In this document: positions 21,023 to 27,478 of the stretch, one piece after another
Numbering within the stretch: the first letter of the stretch is position 1
Layout of the letters: every line of letters starts with the position of its first letter
NCBI GenBank assembly: GCA_905199855.1
Contig: CAJKHY010000013.1
Span: 1-27,478 of the forward strand
DNA: 27,478 bases
Origin: an uncultured Clostridium sp.
GTDB taxonomy: Bacteria; Bacillota_I; Bacilli_A; RF39; UBA660
Direction of reading: 5' to 3'
Made by a program: the position numbers and the translations under genes
The notes under the pieces: generated by a model
Told to the model about the DNA's origin: nothing
The model's database searches: none
The model's input: only the letters and a program-made list of their open reading frames with translations

Positions 21023-22087
21023 ATGGATTATGTAATAATTGGTTTACTTGTTTTAATAGTTATTTTAGTAATCATATCAATTGTTAAAAACATTAATGAG
21101 GCAAAAATAACTGAGAGGTTAGGAAAGTTAGAGACTACTTTAATTAAGGAACTGAGTGATTATAGAGAAAGTATTAATCGTACGATGAACAATGATTTTA
21201 ATAATTTAAATGAGAGAATAGAAGTAAAATTAAGACTTATTAATGAAAAGGTAAGCGAAAGAATTGATGAGAATTTTGAGAAGACTAATAAAACATTTAC
21301 TAACATTTTAGAAAGATTAACTAAGATAGATGAGGCTCAAAAGAAAATTGATAATTTATCTAGTGATATTATATCATTACAAAGTATTTTAACTGATAAG
21401 AAGAGTCGTGGAATATTTGGAGAGGTTAATTTAAAGCATATTTTAGCGAGTGTTTTTGGAGATAAGAATGATAAAATATATCAAATGCAATATTCTTTTA
21501 ATAATAATACTATCGCGGATGCGGTTTTATTTGCACCACTTCCTTTGGGAACAATTGCTATTGATTCTAAGTTTCCTTTGGAAAGTTATAAAATTATGGT
21601 AGATAAGGATACTTCTAAATTAGAAAGGGAAATAGCATCTAAGCAATTTAAAATAGATGTAAAAAAACACATAGATGCTATTAGCAGTAAATATATAATT
21701 ATGGGAGTAACCTCTAATCAAGCAATTATGTTTTTGCCAGCAGAAGCTATATTTGCAGAACTTAATGCTTATCATAATGATTTAATAGAATATGCTTATA
21801 GTAAGAACGTTTGGATAACATCGCCTACGACTTTAATGGCAACAATTACTGTTATTCAAGTTTTACTTATGAATATGGAAAGAGATAAATATGCTAAAAT
21901 TATTCATGAAGAATTAAATAAATTAGGATTAGAATTTTCAAGATATAAAGAAAGATGGGATAAGCTATCAAGAAGTATTGAAACGGTAAGCAAAGATGCT
22001 CAAAATCTATATATTACAACAGATAAAATAACAAAGAGATTTGATTCTATTAATAAAGTAGATATAAAGGATAAATATATTGAATAA
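21023..22087 (+). CDS. rmuC: RmuC family DNA recombination protein
   Basis: A 354-residue protein. An N-terminal membrane helix (~3-20) is followed by a long coiled coil (~27-125) and the RmuC nuclease-like domain (~128-320), with SRGIFGEVNLKHILASVFG, DAVLFAPL and AIDSKFPLESY. The family limits inversions between short inverted repeats in E. coli and is thought to act on DNA ends. Length is a little short of the E. coli protein but normal for Firmicutes. The ribosome site is TAGGGTGA. The N-terminal membrane helix places it at the inner face of the membrane. Confidence 0.9.
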   Translation: MDYVIIGLLVLIVILVIISIVKNINEAKITERLGKLETTLIKELSDYRESINRTMNNDFNNLNERIEVKLRLINEKVSERIDENFEKTNKTFTNILERLTKIDEAQKKIDNLSSDIISLQSILTDKKSRGIFGEVNLKHILASVFGDKNDKIYQMQYSFNNNTIADAVLFAPLPLGTIAIDSKFPLESYKIMVDKDTSKLEREIASKQFKIDVKKHIDAISSKYIIMGVTSNQAIMFLPAEAIFAELNAYHNDLIEYAYSKNVWITSPTTLMATITVIQVLLMNMERDKYAKIIHEELNKLGLEFSRYKERWDKLSRSIETVSKDAQNLYITTDKITKRFDSINKVDIKDKYIE

Positions 22088-22143
22088 AAGAAATCATGTG
22101 AATAAATAATAATTACATAAATAAGATATTATAGGTGATTATT

Positions 22144-22362
22144 ATGTTATCACGGATTTTTTTCTTTCTATTAGGCTTTGGTCTAATGATTGTAGGTTTT
22201 ACTTATATCATGTTATATTTAAATTTATTAACTATTGGGTATAATTTAAGTGAATATGTTAATTTTATAATTAGAAGGTTTGAATGTTATTATAGTTTAA
22301 TAGGGTTTATAATTATTTTAATTACTTTATTTAAAGGAGGAAAGTATGAATTATATTTATGA
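22144..22362 (+). CDS. Small two-TM membrane protein, unknown function
   Basis: A 72-residue protein, almost entirely hydrophobic, with segments at ~4-29 and ~49-64. I use the ATG at 22144, with AGGTGA 5 bases upstream, not the GTG at 22135 that is part of that site. Its end overlaps the next gene by 17 bases, and that gene's AAAGGAGG lies inside it, so the two are translated together and may act together. No family recognised. Confidence 0.6.
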   Translation: MLSRIFFFLLGFGLMIVGFTYIMLYLNLLTIGYNLSEYVNFIIRRFECYYSLIGFIIILITLFKGGKYELYL

Positions 22363-22978
22363 TATAGTACTTAATTTTAATAGTAATTATTATGAATTTT
22401 ATGAGTGGAATAAAAATGATAATATTATTAATATTAGAAAAATACCCACATTTAAAGTAGATAATCAAACATATTACGATTTTAAATTTAATGATATTAC
22501 TGTTAAGAATGATTTTCTTAAATTAATTGAAGATGAAACTTCTATATATTTGGGTAATACTAATAAATATATGTGTATAATTACTAATAGTAAAGAGGCA
22601 ATCGGGATTATGTTTAATAAGAATGGATTAATTATTAAAAAAAGTAGTTTAATTATTGATGAAGAGAATGAGGTATTAGAACTTGCTTATGATATAGAGA
22701 ATACTAGAATAGATTATCAAGTTAATAGAGTGTGTAAAAAAATGCGTCTTGTTAGTAGGAGTGAAGGAGAAAAGAAGAAAAAAATAATTAATAATTTAAA
22801 TCATTTGTTTAAAATAAATAATTATGAATTAATTAGATATATTTATTATGATGCGTTTTTAAAAGAGGAAAAAGATGTAAATAAGATATATGATGAATTG
22901 ATAAATGTTATCAATAAAAATGAGACTATATATATAAATAGAATAAGTTCTATCTTGGAACTTATTAGTAATCGTTAA
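22346..22978 (+). CDS. Conserved-type soluble protein, possibly DUF3603-like
   Basis: A 210-residue protein with an excellent ribosome site (AAAGGAGG). The start YIYDIVLNFNSNYYEFYEW, followed by RKIPTFKV, resembles a Bacilli family of unknown function in which a YDV-x-LNF-x3-YEFYEW opening is conserved (DUF3603-like, from memory). The second half is charged and helical. There is no signal peptide or membrane helix. It overlaps the small membrane protein gene by 17 bases. It converges on the foldase gene, whose terminator lies in the gap. Confidence 0.6.
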   Translation: MNYIYDIVLNFNSNYYEFYEWNKNDNIINIRKIPTFKVDNQTYYDFKFNDITVKNDFLKLIEDETSIYLGNTNKYMCIITNSKEAIGIMFNKNGLIIKKSSLIIDEENEVLELAYDIENTRIDYQVNRVCKKMRLVSRSEGEKKKKIINNLNHLFKINNYELIRYIYYDAFLKEEKDVNKIYDELINVINKNETIYINRISSILELISNR

Positions 22979-23011
22979 AAAAAAAGAAGCTTTTTAAATT
23001 AAGCGTTCTTT
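22977..23011 (-). terminator. Terminator of the foldase gene
   Basis: On the minus strand AAAGAACGC (23011-23003), overlapping the last codons, pairs with GCTTCTTT (22990-22983) with one bulged base. A run of nine T (22985-22977) ends the hairpin. Confidence 0.6.
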
Positions 23012-24060
23012 AATGCATTTGTTTTATATGTTTCATATTTTTCTTTTAAAATAGAATCTTCAAATTTAAGTCCATTTTCTTCTCTTATTATGAATAATGT
23101 TTCTGTATAAAGTTTACTGTTTGCTTGGATCTTTTCTTCATATAGTGTATCTAAAATATCACTTTTTACATCTTCTAAAGATGGTTTTTCTTTTTGTTCA
23201 ATTTTATAAACAATGTGATATCCGTAAGAAGATTCTACTGGTGTTTTAGAATAAGTATTTACTTCAAGAGTTTTCATTTCGTTTAAATATGCTTTATCTA
23301 AATTAGCATTATAAGTTTGAAAACCTAATTCTTCATAAGTGATTTTATCTTTATATTCTTCTTTTACTTCATCAAAAGATTTACCAGTATTTAATTTAGA
23401 AATGATTTCTTTGGCTAAGTTAAGTGCTTCTTTTTTCTTAGTTTCTTTTTCTTCGTCAGTCATGTTATCATTTGTATCAGGTTTTACTAGCATATGTTTA
23501 GTATTAACATCGCCATATACTTCTTTGTCATAATATTCTTGGATTTCTTTATCAGTGATTCCTTTTTTTATATAGTCCTCAACAGCTTCGTTCCTACGAT
23601 AATCTAGTTTTAAATATTCGATAAAATCTTTATGTGATTTGAAACCATTGTTAGCAAGAAAATCTTCTTTAGAGGTTTGATAATATGTTTCATAAGTTTG
23701 ATACCATTTTTCAGCAGTGATTTCTAACTCTTTTAACATTTCATCGGTTTCAGGATATTTTTCATCTAACATTAACTTATCAATAGTATTTACTAAGATA
23801 TTTACTCCATAAAATTCTTTCATATCATTGTATAAATTGTCGGCTGTAATAGTATGATCTTTTAATGTTACGACTGGTTGAGTGCCATCTTTTAAGGTAG
23901 CAATTTCTTCATCTTCAGTTACTATCATAATGCATAAACCAAGAAGTAAGCCAATTCCAAATCCAATTAATAGTCTTTGATTTTCACTTATCCAAACTAA
24001 TGTTTTATCCCAAAAACTATGCTTTTTTTGTAAACTTTTTTTGTTTTTTTTCTTGTCCAT
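22999..24060 (-). CDS. PrsA-like membrane-anchored peptidyl-prolyl isomerase
   Basis: A 353-residue extracytoplasmic foldase. I start at the ATG at 24060 (MDKKKNKK), with GAAAGGA 8 bases upstream; the earlier start at 24099 lies in the promoter. A Lys-rich cytoplasmic end precedes one membrane helix (~29-47). A SurA-like N-terminal chaperone part (~65-170) follows, then the parvulin domain (~185-288), which opens with NTKHMLVK and ends with SYGYHIVYKIE. A C-terminal helix region completes the chaperone fold. PrsA proteins help secreted proteins fold outside the membrane. Unlike classical PrsA it has no good lipobox: Cys43 follows Leu, so anchoring is by the helix. It may serve secreted proteins such as the glucosaminidase. 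Confidence 0.87.
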   Translation of the reverse strand: MDKKKNKKSLQKKHSFWDKTLVWISENQRLLIGFGIGLLLGLCIMIVTEDEEIATLKDGTQPVVTLKDHTITADNLYNDMKEFYGVNILVNTIDKLMLDEKYPETDEMLKELEITAEKWYQTYETYYQTSKEDFLANNGFKSHKDFIEYLKLDYRRNEAVEDYIKKGITDKEIQEYYDKEVYGDVNTKHMLVKPDTNDNMTDEEKETKKKEALNLAKEIISKLNTGKSFDEVKEEYKDKITYEELGFQTYNANLDKAYLNEMKTLEVNTYSKTPVESSYGYHIVYKIEQKEKPSLEDVKSDILDTLYEEKIQANSKLYTETLFIIREENGLKFEDSILKEKYETYKTNALKNA

Positions 24061-24089
24061 AAACAACATCCTTTCTTCATATATATTAT

Positions 24090-24118
24090 ATAATAGCAAA
24101 AAAAACTAGAAATTACAA
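24090..24118 (-). promoter_or_regulatory. Promoter of the foldase gene
   Basis: On the minus strand: TTGTAA (24118-24113), 17-base spacer, TATTAT (24095-24090) with a TG before the -10. Confidence 0.5.
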
Positions 24119-24134
24119 TAATTAAGTTAAATAT

Positions 24135-24164
24135 TTGACAAATAATTTGTTTAACTAGTAAAAT
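24135..24164 (+). promoter_or_regulatory. Promoter of the YjcZ-type mini-proteins
   Basis: TTGACA (24135-24140), 18-base spacer, TAAAAT (24159-24164). It is a housekeeping-type promoter, giving a ~60-base leader. Confidence 0.6.
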
Positions 24165-24229
24165 GCACTCACATATTTTTCTTTTTACCATAAAATATTT
24201 GTGAAAAGAGAAAAAAGGAGGAATGAAAT

Positions 24230-24310
24230 ATGGGAAATTATACTTCTAGTGCGGCAATTGTACTTGTACTATTTATCTTACTTGTAATTATACTTGGAGC
24301 TTGGCTATAA
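24230..24310 (+). CDS. YjcZ-family mini-protein 1
   Basis: A 26-residue protein consisting of MGNYTSSAA followed by a single membrane helix (IVLVLFILLVIILGAW). The ALIVVLFILLII-like core is the hallmark of the YjcZ family of tiny sporulation-associated proteins of Bacilli. AAGGAGG lies 8 bases before the ATG, which strongly supports translation. It has no start in the usual length range and is easily missed in annotation. It is 31 bases upstream of a second mini-protein. Confidence 0.8.
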   Translation: MGNYTSSAAIVLVLFILLVIILGAWL

Positions 24311-24341
24311 AATAAATTTTTAAGATAAGGAGGTGTTAGTA

Positions 24342-24446
24342 ATGGCTTGTAATACATCGTGTGGTAGCTCTTGTGGCAATGGTTTTTTAATTATAATTGT
24401 ACTTTATATTTTGCTTGCAATCATTTTAGGTTCTTGTTTAATATAA
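24342..24446 (+). CDS. YjcZ-like mini-protein 2, cysteine-rich
   Basis: A 34-residue protein. The head MACNTSCGSSCGNG carries three cysteines and is followed by one membrane helix (FLIIIVLYILLAIILGSC) and a short end; a fourth Cys lies at the far side of the helix. AAGGAGGTG precedes the start. It resembles the YjcZ-like proteins with a Cys/Gly head. The two mini-proteins share a transcript ending at the terminator at 24469. The CxxxCxxxC-type head could bind metal or be oxidised; this is inference. Confidence 0.75.
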   Translation: MACNTSCGSSCGNGFLIIIVLYILLAIILGSCLI

Positions 24447-24468
24447 TATATTAAAGGTTTATGCCTTG

Positions 24469-24497
24469 ACTATCAATTATTAAATTGGTAGTTTTTT
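24469..24497 (+). terminator. Terminator of the mini-protein operon
   Basis: ACTATCAATT (24469-24478) pairs with AATTGGTAGT (24483-24492), one G-T pair, with a 4-base loop and a T run. Confidence 0.85.
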
Positions 24498-24556
24498 CTT
24501 AAATATTAAACAAAGTAAAAAAAATAAAATAAAATTGTTTAAATTTATTATTAGTT

Positions 24557-24566
24557 ATGCTATAAT
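24557..24566 (+). promoter_or_regulatory. Extended -10 promoter of the VirD4-like gene
   Basis: TG (24557-24558), one base, then TATAAT (24561-24566). A TTGTTT lies 20 bases upstream, too far for an ideal -35, so the extended -10 is probably the main element. Confidence 0.5.
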
Positions 24567-24592
24567 TGTTGTAGAGATAGAGGTGCATTTTT

Positions 24593-26626
24593 ATGAAATT
24601 TAGGGCAGAGCCAAAAGATATAATGATGTTTCTTGCTTTTTGTTTCTTTCTTCTTTATATGGTTGCGATTGGTGTGCTTAATGCTACTAGTCTTTTAAAT
24701 ACAGGAACTTTTTATGGTATTGTGCCGTTTCAAGCTTTTTCAGGTGAATATATAGCGACAACTTTGACATTCTTTTTCCTTGTTTTAATAGGTATTTTCG
24801 TTGCTGTTAGTTCATACTTTTTTGATAGAGAAAAAGGTTTTGGATTTAAAACTTCAAAAAAAGATAAAGGTTATTCTAGATGGGCTAAAGATAAAGAAAT
24901 TAAAACTGCTAGAAACATTCATGAGATAGATCCTAAGGCTTATACAGCTCAATATGCTGGTATACCTGTAATAAATAATGGTAAGAAGATGTGGGTTGAT
25001 GATGGTGAGATGCACAACTTAGTTGTTGGTTCTACTGGCGCTGGAAAAACATCTTTAGTAGTTTTTCCTCAAGTACATTCTTTGGCTAAAAAGGGAGAAT
25101 CGATTATTTTAACAGACCCAAAGGGTGAATTATATGAGCAAACAGCTGAGATGTTAAAAGAAAGAGGATATAATATTATAGTTTTAAATTTTCGTAGTCC
25201 TCAAAATGGTAATGCTTGGAATCCAATGGCTTTACCATATAAATTATATAAGGAAGGCAATACGGATAAAGCAATTGAACTATTAGATGACCTTGCTTTA
25301 AATATTTTGTATCAAGAAAAAAGTAGTGGAGATCCGTTTTGGGAGAAAACCGCGGCTGATTATTTCACGGGGCTTGCTTTAGGCTTGTTTGAAGATGCTA
25401 AAGAAGAACAAGTAAATCTTAACAGTGTGAATCTTATGTCAAGTATTGGTGAAGAACGTTTTGGTGGACCAAATAATAATTTTATTAAAGAGTATTTTAA
25501 TTCTAAAGATCCTTCCAAGCCCGCCTATATAAATGCTTCAGGAACAGTATTTACGGCTGAAGAAACTAAACAAGGTATACTTGCTACGTTTAAACAAAAA
25601 ATAAAACTATTTTCTTCGCGTGAAAATTTGTCTGAAATGTTATCTTATTCTAATTTTGATATGAAGGATATTGGTAAAAAGAAAACAGCAGTATTCTTAA
25701 TTGTTCAAGATGAAAAGAAAACTTTGCATCCTTTAGCAACAATATTTATAAAACAATGTTATGAAACTTTAATTGATGTGGCTCAAGAATCAGGAGGGAA
25801 ATTACCTTATAGGACTAACTTTATTCTTGATGAGTTTGCCAATATGCCTCCTTTAAAAGATGTTACGACAATGGTTACCGCGGCTAGAAGTAGATTAATT
25901 AGGTTTACATTTATAATTCAAAACTATGCTCAATTAGCTCAAGTATATGGTAAGGAAAATGGAGATACAATTCGTGGTAACTGTAATATTCTATATTTAA
26001 TTAGTAATGAACTTGCAGCTTTAGAGGAAATAAGTAAAATGTGTGGTGAAGTAAAATCTAAAGAAAAGGAAAAGACTTCTTCAACACCGCTTGTTACTGT
26101 TAGTGATTTGCAAAGATTAAATTATGGGGAAGCAATATGGTTGAGGCTTAGAATGATGCCTTATAAAACGAAATTGACTGATCACTATAAAATGAGTTTT
26201 GGTAAAAAATATGAAAAAGCAGGATATCCTATTCGTGAGAAAAAGGAAGTTCAATTGTTTGATTTGAAGCAATTTGTCAAAGATATGAAAAAGAATCAAA
26301 TGCAACAAATGCTAGGTGATGTGGGTGGTGGTCCTGAAATTAATCCAATGCCTTTTGGTCTACCTGGCCTCGGTGGCATCAGTGGTGGGGCCAGTCCGTT
26401 TATGAGTTCTAATAATGAAACTCCTCGAACATTTAATGTTGATGATTTAGTTAAAAGAATAGATGCTAAAATTGCTGAATTAGAAGAAGAGGAAAAGCAA
26501 GAAAAGGCAGCTCAAGAGAAACAAGAAAAATTGGATAAGAAAGAGAAAAAGAATGATAAGAAATTATATGAGGATGATACCGACGACGATAAATTCTTTG
26601 ATGACTTTTTTAATGATGAAGATTAA
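24593..26626 (+). CDS. VirD4/TraG-family type IV secretion coupling ATPase
   Basis: A 677-residue membrane ATPase. Two N-terminal membrane helices (~10-30 and 55-77) precede the motor domain: Walker A GSTGAGKT (146-153), TDPKGELY (174-181), Walker B FILDE (410-414) and IIQNYAQL (441-448). The C-terminal third carries a Met/Gly-rich stretch, then a coiled coil and a very acidic tail (EDDTDDDKFFDDFFNDED). Coupling proteins feed DNA or protein substrates to a type IV secretion channel. Here the gene is alone, with its own promoter and terminator, and no relaxase or channel genes nearby. The pilin-like pair at 11281-12020 is the only other T4SS-like part in the window. Confidence 0.9.
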   Translation: MKFRAEPKDIMMFLAFCFFLLYMVAIGVLNATSLLNTGTFYGIVPFQAFSGEYIATTLTFFFLVLIGIFVAVSSYFFDREKGFGFKTSKKDKGYSRWAKDKEIKTARNIHEIDPKAYTAQYAGIPVINNGKKMWVDDGEMHNLVVGSTGAGKTSLVVFPQVHSLAKKGESIILTDPKGELYEQTAEMLKERGYNIIVLNFRSPQNGNAWNPMALPYKLYKEGNTDKAIELLDDLALNILYQEKSSGDPFWEKTAADYFTGLALGLFEDAKEEQVNLNSVNLMSSIGEERFGGPNNNFIKEYFNSKDPSKPAYINASGTVFTAEETKQGILATFKQKIKLFSSRENLSEMLSYSNFDMKDIGKKKTAVFLIVQDEKKTLHPLATIFIKQCYETLIDVAQESGGKLPYRTNFILDEFANMPPLKDVTTMVTAARSRLIRFTFIIQNYAQLAQVYGKENGDTIRGNCNILYLISNELAALEEISKMCGEVKSKEKEKTSSTPLVTVSDLQRLNYGEAIWLRLRMMPYKTKLTDHYKMSFGKKYEKAGYPIREKKEVQLFDLKQFVKDMKKNQMQQMLGDVGGGPEINPMPFGLPGLGGISGGASPFMSSNNETPRTFNVDDLVKRIDAKIAELEEEEKQEKAAQEKQEKLDKKEKKNDKKLYEDDTDDDKFFDDFFNDED

Positions 26627-26680
26627 TAAAAGGAACACTCAAAAATGTGAACCATAAATGGGAGATATCAAGTAAAAAGA

Positions 26681-26728
26681 AAAAATCAAAGGTGAGCGAT
26701 AGTGAATTTATCTAGACCTTTGATTTTT
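26681..26728 (+). terminator. Strong hairpin after the VirD4-like gene
   Basis: AAAAATCAAAGGT (26681-26693) and ACCTTTGATTTTT (26716-26728) form a perfect 13-bp stem with a 22-base loop; the right arm ends in five T. Confidence 0.8.
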
Positions 26729-26764
26729 ATCATATAGTTATATATATTCAAATAAAGTTTGTCT

Positions 26765-26884
26765 TTATTTATTATCAATTAACAAATTAACTAAATGTAG
26801 AACATCTTCCACATATTCAACAATATTTGCACCTACTTCTCCTATATTTGAACATAATCTATTATAAAATTTATAATCAAATTT
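26765..26884 (-). other. Possible gene remnant in the gap before hemW
   Basis: A 39-codon open frame without a start codon ends in TAA at 26767-26765. It reads KFDYKFYNRLCSNIGEVGAN, then IVEYVEDVLHLVNLLIDNK, which looks like a real helical C-terminus rather than random A+T sequence. No family is recognised. The rest of the 26729-27084 gap shows nothing else. Confidence 0.25.
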
Positions 26885-27084
26885 TTATTGTCAAGATTAT
26901 AAATTTTATACTGTTAAATAAAATTCAAAGTTACCAAAGTTTTGTATTTTTTCTTTCTTGAAAATAAAGGGAATTTATGATTTTAGGCTAAAGTCCAAAA
27001 TCGCAATAGTAGGTATTATTTCATGCTTGATTTCTTTTTAGCACTGTGATAGTATATGAAGTATAAGAGAAATTGGGTGATTTT

Positions 27085-27478
27085 GTGAAAAATTGTTATG
27101 TTCACATTCCTTTTTGTAGTGGGATATGTTCTTATTGTGCATTTCCTAAAATGTATATGTATGAAAAATATGTAGATATATATTTAGATGCTTTAGAAAA
27201 AGAAATTAATTCTATATATAAAGGTGAAGTTCTTGATACACTATATATTGGTGGTGGAACTCCAACTAGTTTAGATGTTAATAGATTAACTAGATTATTG
27301 CAAATACTTAAGAGATTTAAATTAAGTAATAACTATGAATTTACTTTTGAATGTAATATAGAGAATACTGATAAGGAAAAATTAGAATTATTAAAATGTT
27401 ATGGTGTAAATAGACTAAGTTTTGGTGTTCAATCTTTTAATAAAGATATGTTAAAATTATTAAATAGAAATTATACTA
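27085..27478 (+). CDS. hemW: Radical SAM protein HemW (start only)
   Basis: The first 131 residues of a HemW-type radical SAM protein; the gene runs off the window. It starts at GTG 27085 with GGGTGA 4 bases upstream. The family opening is clear: YVHIPFCSGICSYCAF holds the CxxxCxxC cluster-binding cysteines, followed by LYIGGGTPTSL (SAM-binding GGGTPS-like) and NRLSFGVQSFNKDMLKLLNR. HemW is a heme chaperone, formerly called an oxygen-independent coproporphyrinogen oxidase. The loop has CSYCAF, where HemW usually has C-x-YCDF, so Asp is replaced by Ala here. Confidence 0.92.
   Translation, partial: MKNCYVHIPFCSGICSYCAFPKMYMYEKYVDIYLDALEKEINSIYKGEVLDTLYIGGGTPTSLDVNRLTRLLQILKRFKLSNNYEFTFECNIENTDKEKLELLKCYGVNRLSFGVQSFNKDMLKLLNRNYT

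Noticed and set aside
24593..26626. Part of an integrated conjugative element in this window
   Set aside because: No relaxase, integrase, VirB4, attachment repeats or tRNA gene are visible; the gene is flanked by ordinary chromosomal genes.
1..27478. Mycoplasma-type genetic code (TGA as Trp), which would rescue some broken frames
   Set aside because: Tryptophan is TGG throughout the intact genes, and intact frames contain no internal TGA. TAA, which is a stop in both codes, also breaks the same pseudogenes.
1..27478. CRISPR array, rRNA or tRNA genes
   Set aside because: No regularly spaced repeats, cloverleaf-like sequences or rRNA segments were seen on either strand.

Overview
The window is very A+T-rich. 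It looks like the chromosome of a low-GC member of the Bacillota, probably an uncultured gut Bacilli or Mollicutes-related lineage that keeps a cell wall. Support comes from a DgkA-type undecaprenol kinase, a peptidoglycan glucosaminidase, a PrsA-like foldase, two YjcZ-type mini-proteins, strong AGGAGG ribosome binding sites and TTGnnn-N17-TATAAT promoters. Tryptophan is TGG and TGA is used as a stop, so the code is standard. The lineage assignment is inference; there is no rRNA in the window.

Layout. 1-886: decayed insertion sequence(s). 887-4222: a small exported protein, dgkA, serS and a Sua5/YwlC gene, closed by a terminator. 4260-9773: an accessory locus with tandem palindromic repeats, a broken mini-gene, an XRE regulator and two large ABC transporters, each an ATPase fused to a permease. 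9774-11129: a gene remnant, a double-HTH repressor and a divergent coiled-coil protein. 11219-12045: two paralogous type IV secretion pilin-like proteins. 12076-15550: an envelope pair made of a secreted glucosaminidase ending in a dockerin and, 9 bases downstream, a membrane-anchored protein with a cohesin-like domain. 15551-17634: a small membrane protein, a DUF4065-like pseudogene, and a SAM-I riboswitch controlling a short metK. 17719-22978: a 34-residue-repeat protein, a sugar nucleotidyltransferase, a SPOR-like protein, a DUF4870-like protein, a rhodanese, RmuC and two unknowns. 22999-24446: a PrsA-like foldase and two divergent YjcZ-type mini-proteins. 24593-26626: a VirD4/TraG coupling ATPase. 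27085-end: the start of hemW.

How the genes may work together. The most interesting unit is 12127-15483. A wall hydrolase carries two complete dockerin calcium loops and its neighbour carries a cohesin-like domain plus a C-terminal membrane anchor, which suggests a two-gene system for docking the hydrolase at the membrane. The pilin-like pair just upstream and the VirD4 ATPase 12 kb away are pieces of a type IV secretion system, but no relaxase, VirB4 or VirB6 is present here. The XRE gene at 4711 probably controls the two transporters, and its ribosome binding site lies inside an inverted repeat that could hide it in read-through RNA.

Limits: functions come from motifs read by eye, and no database search was possible.
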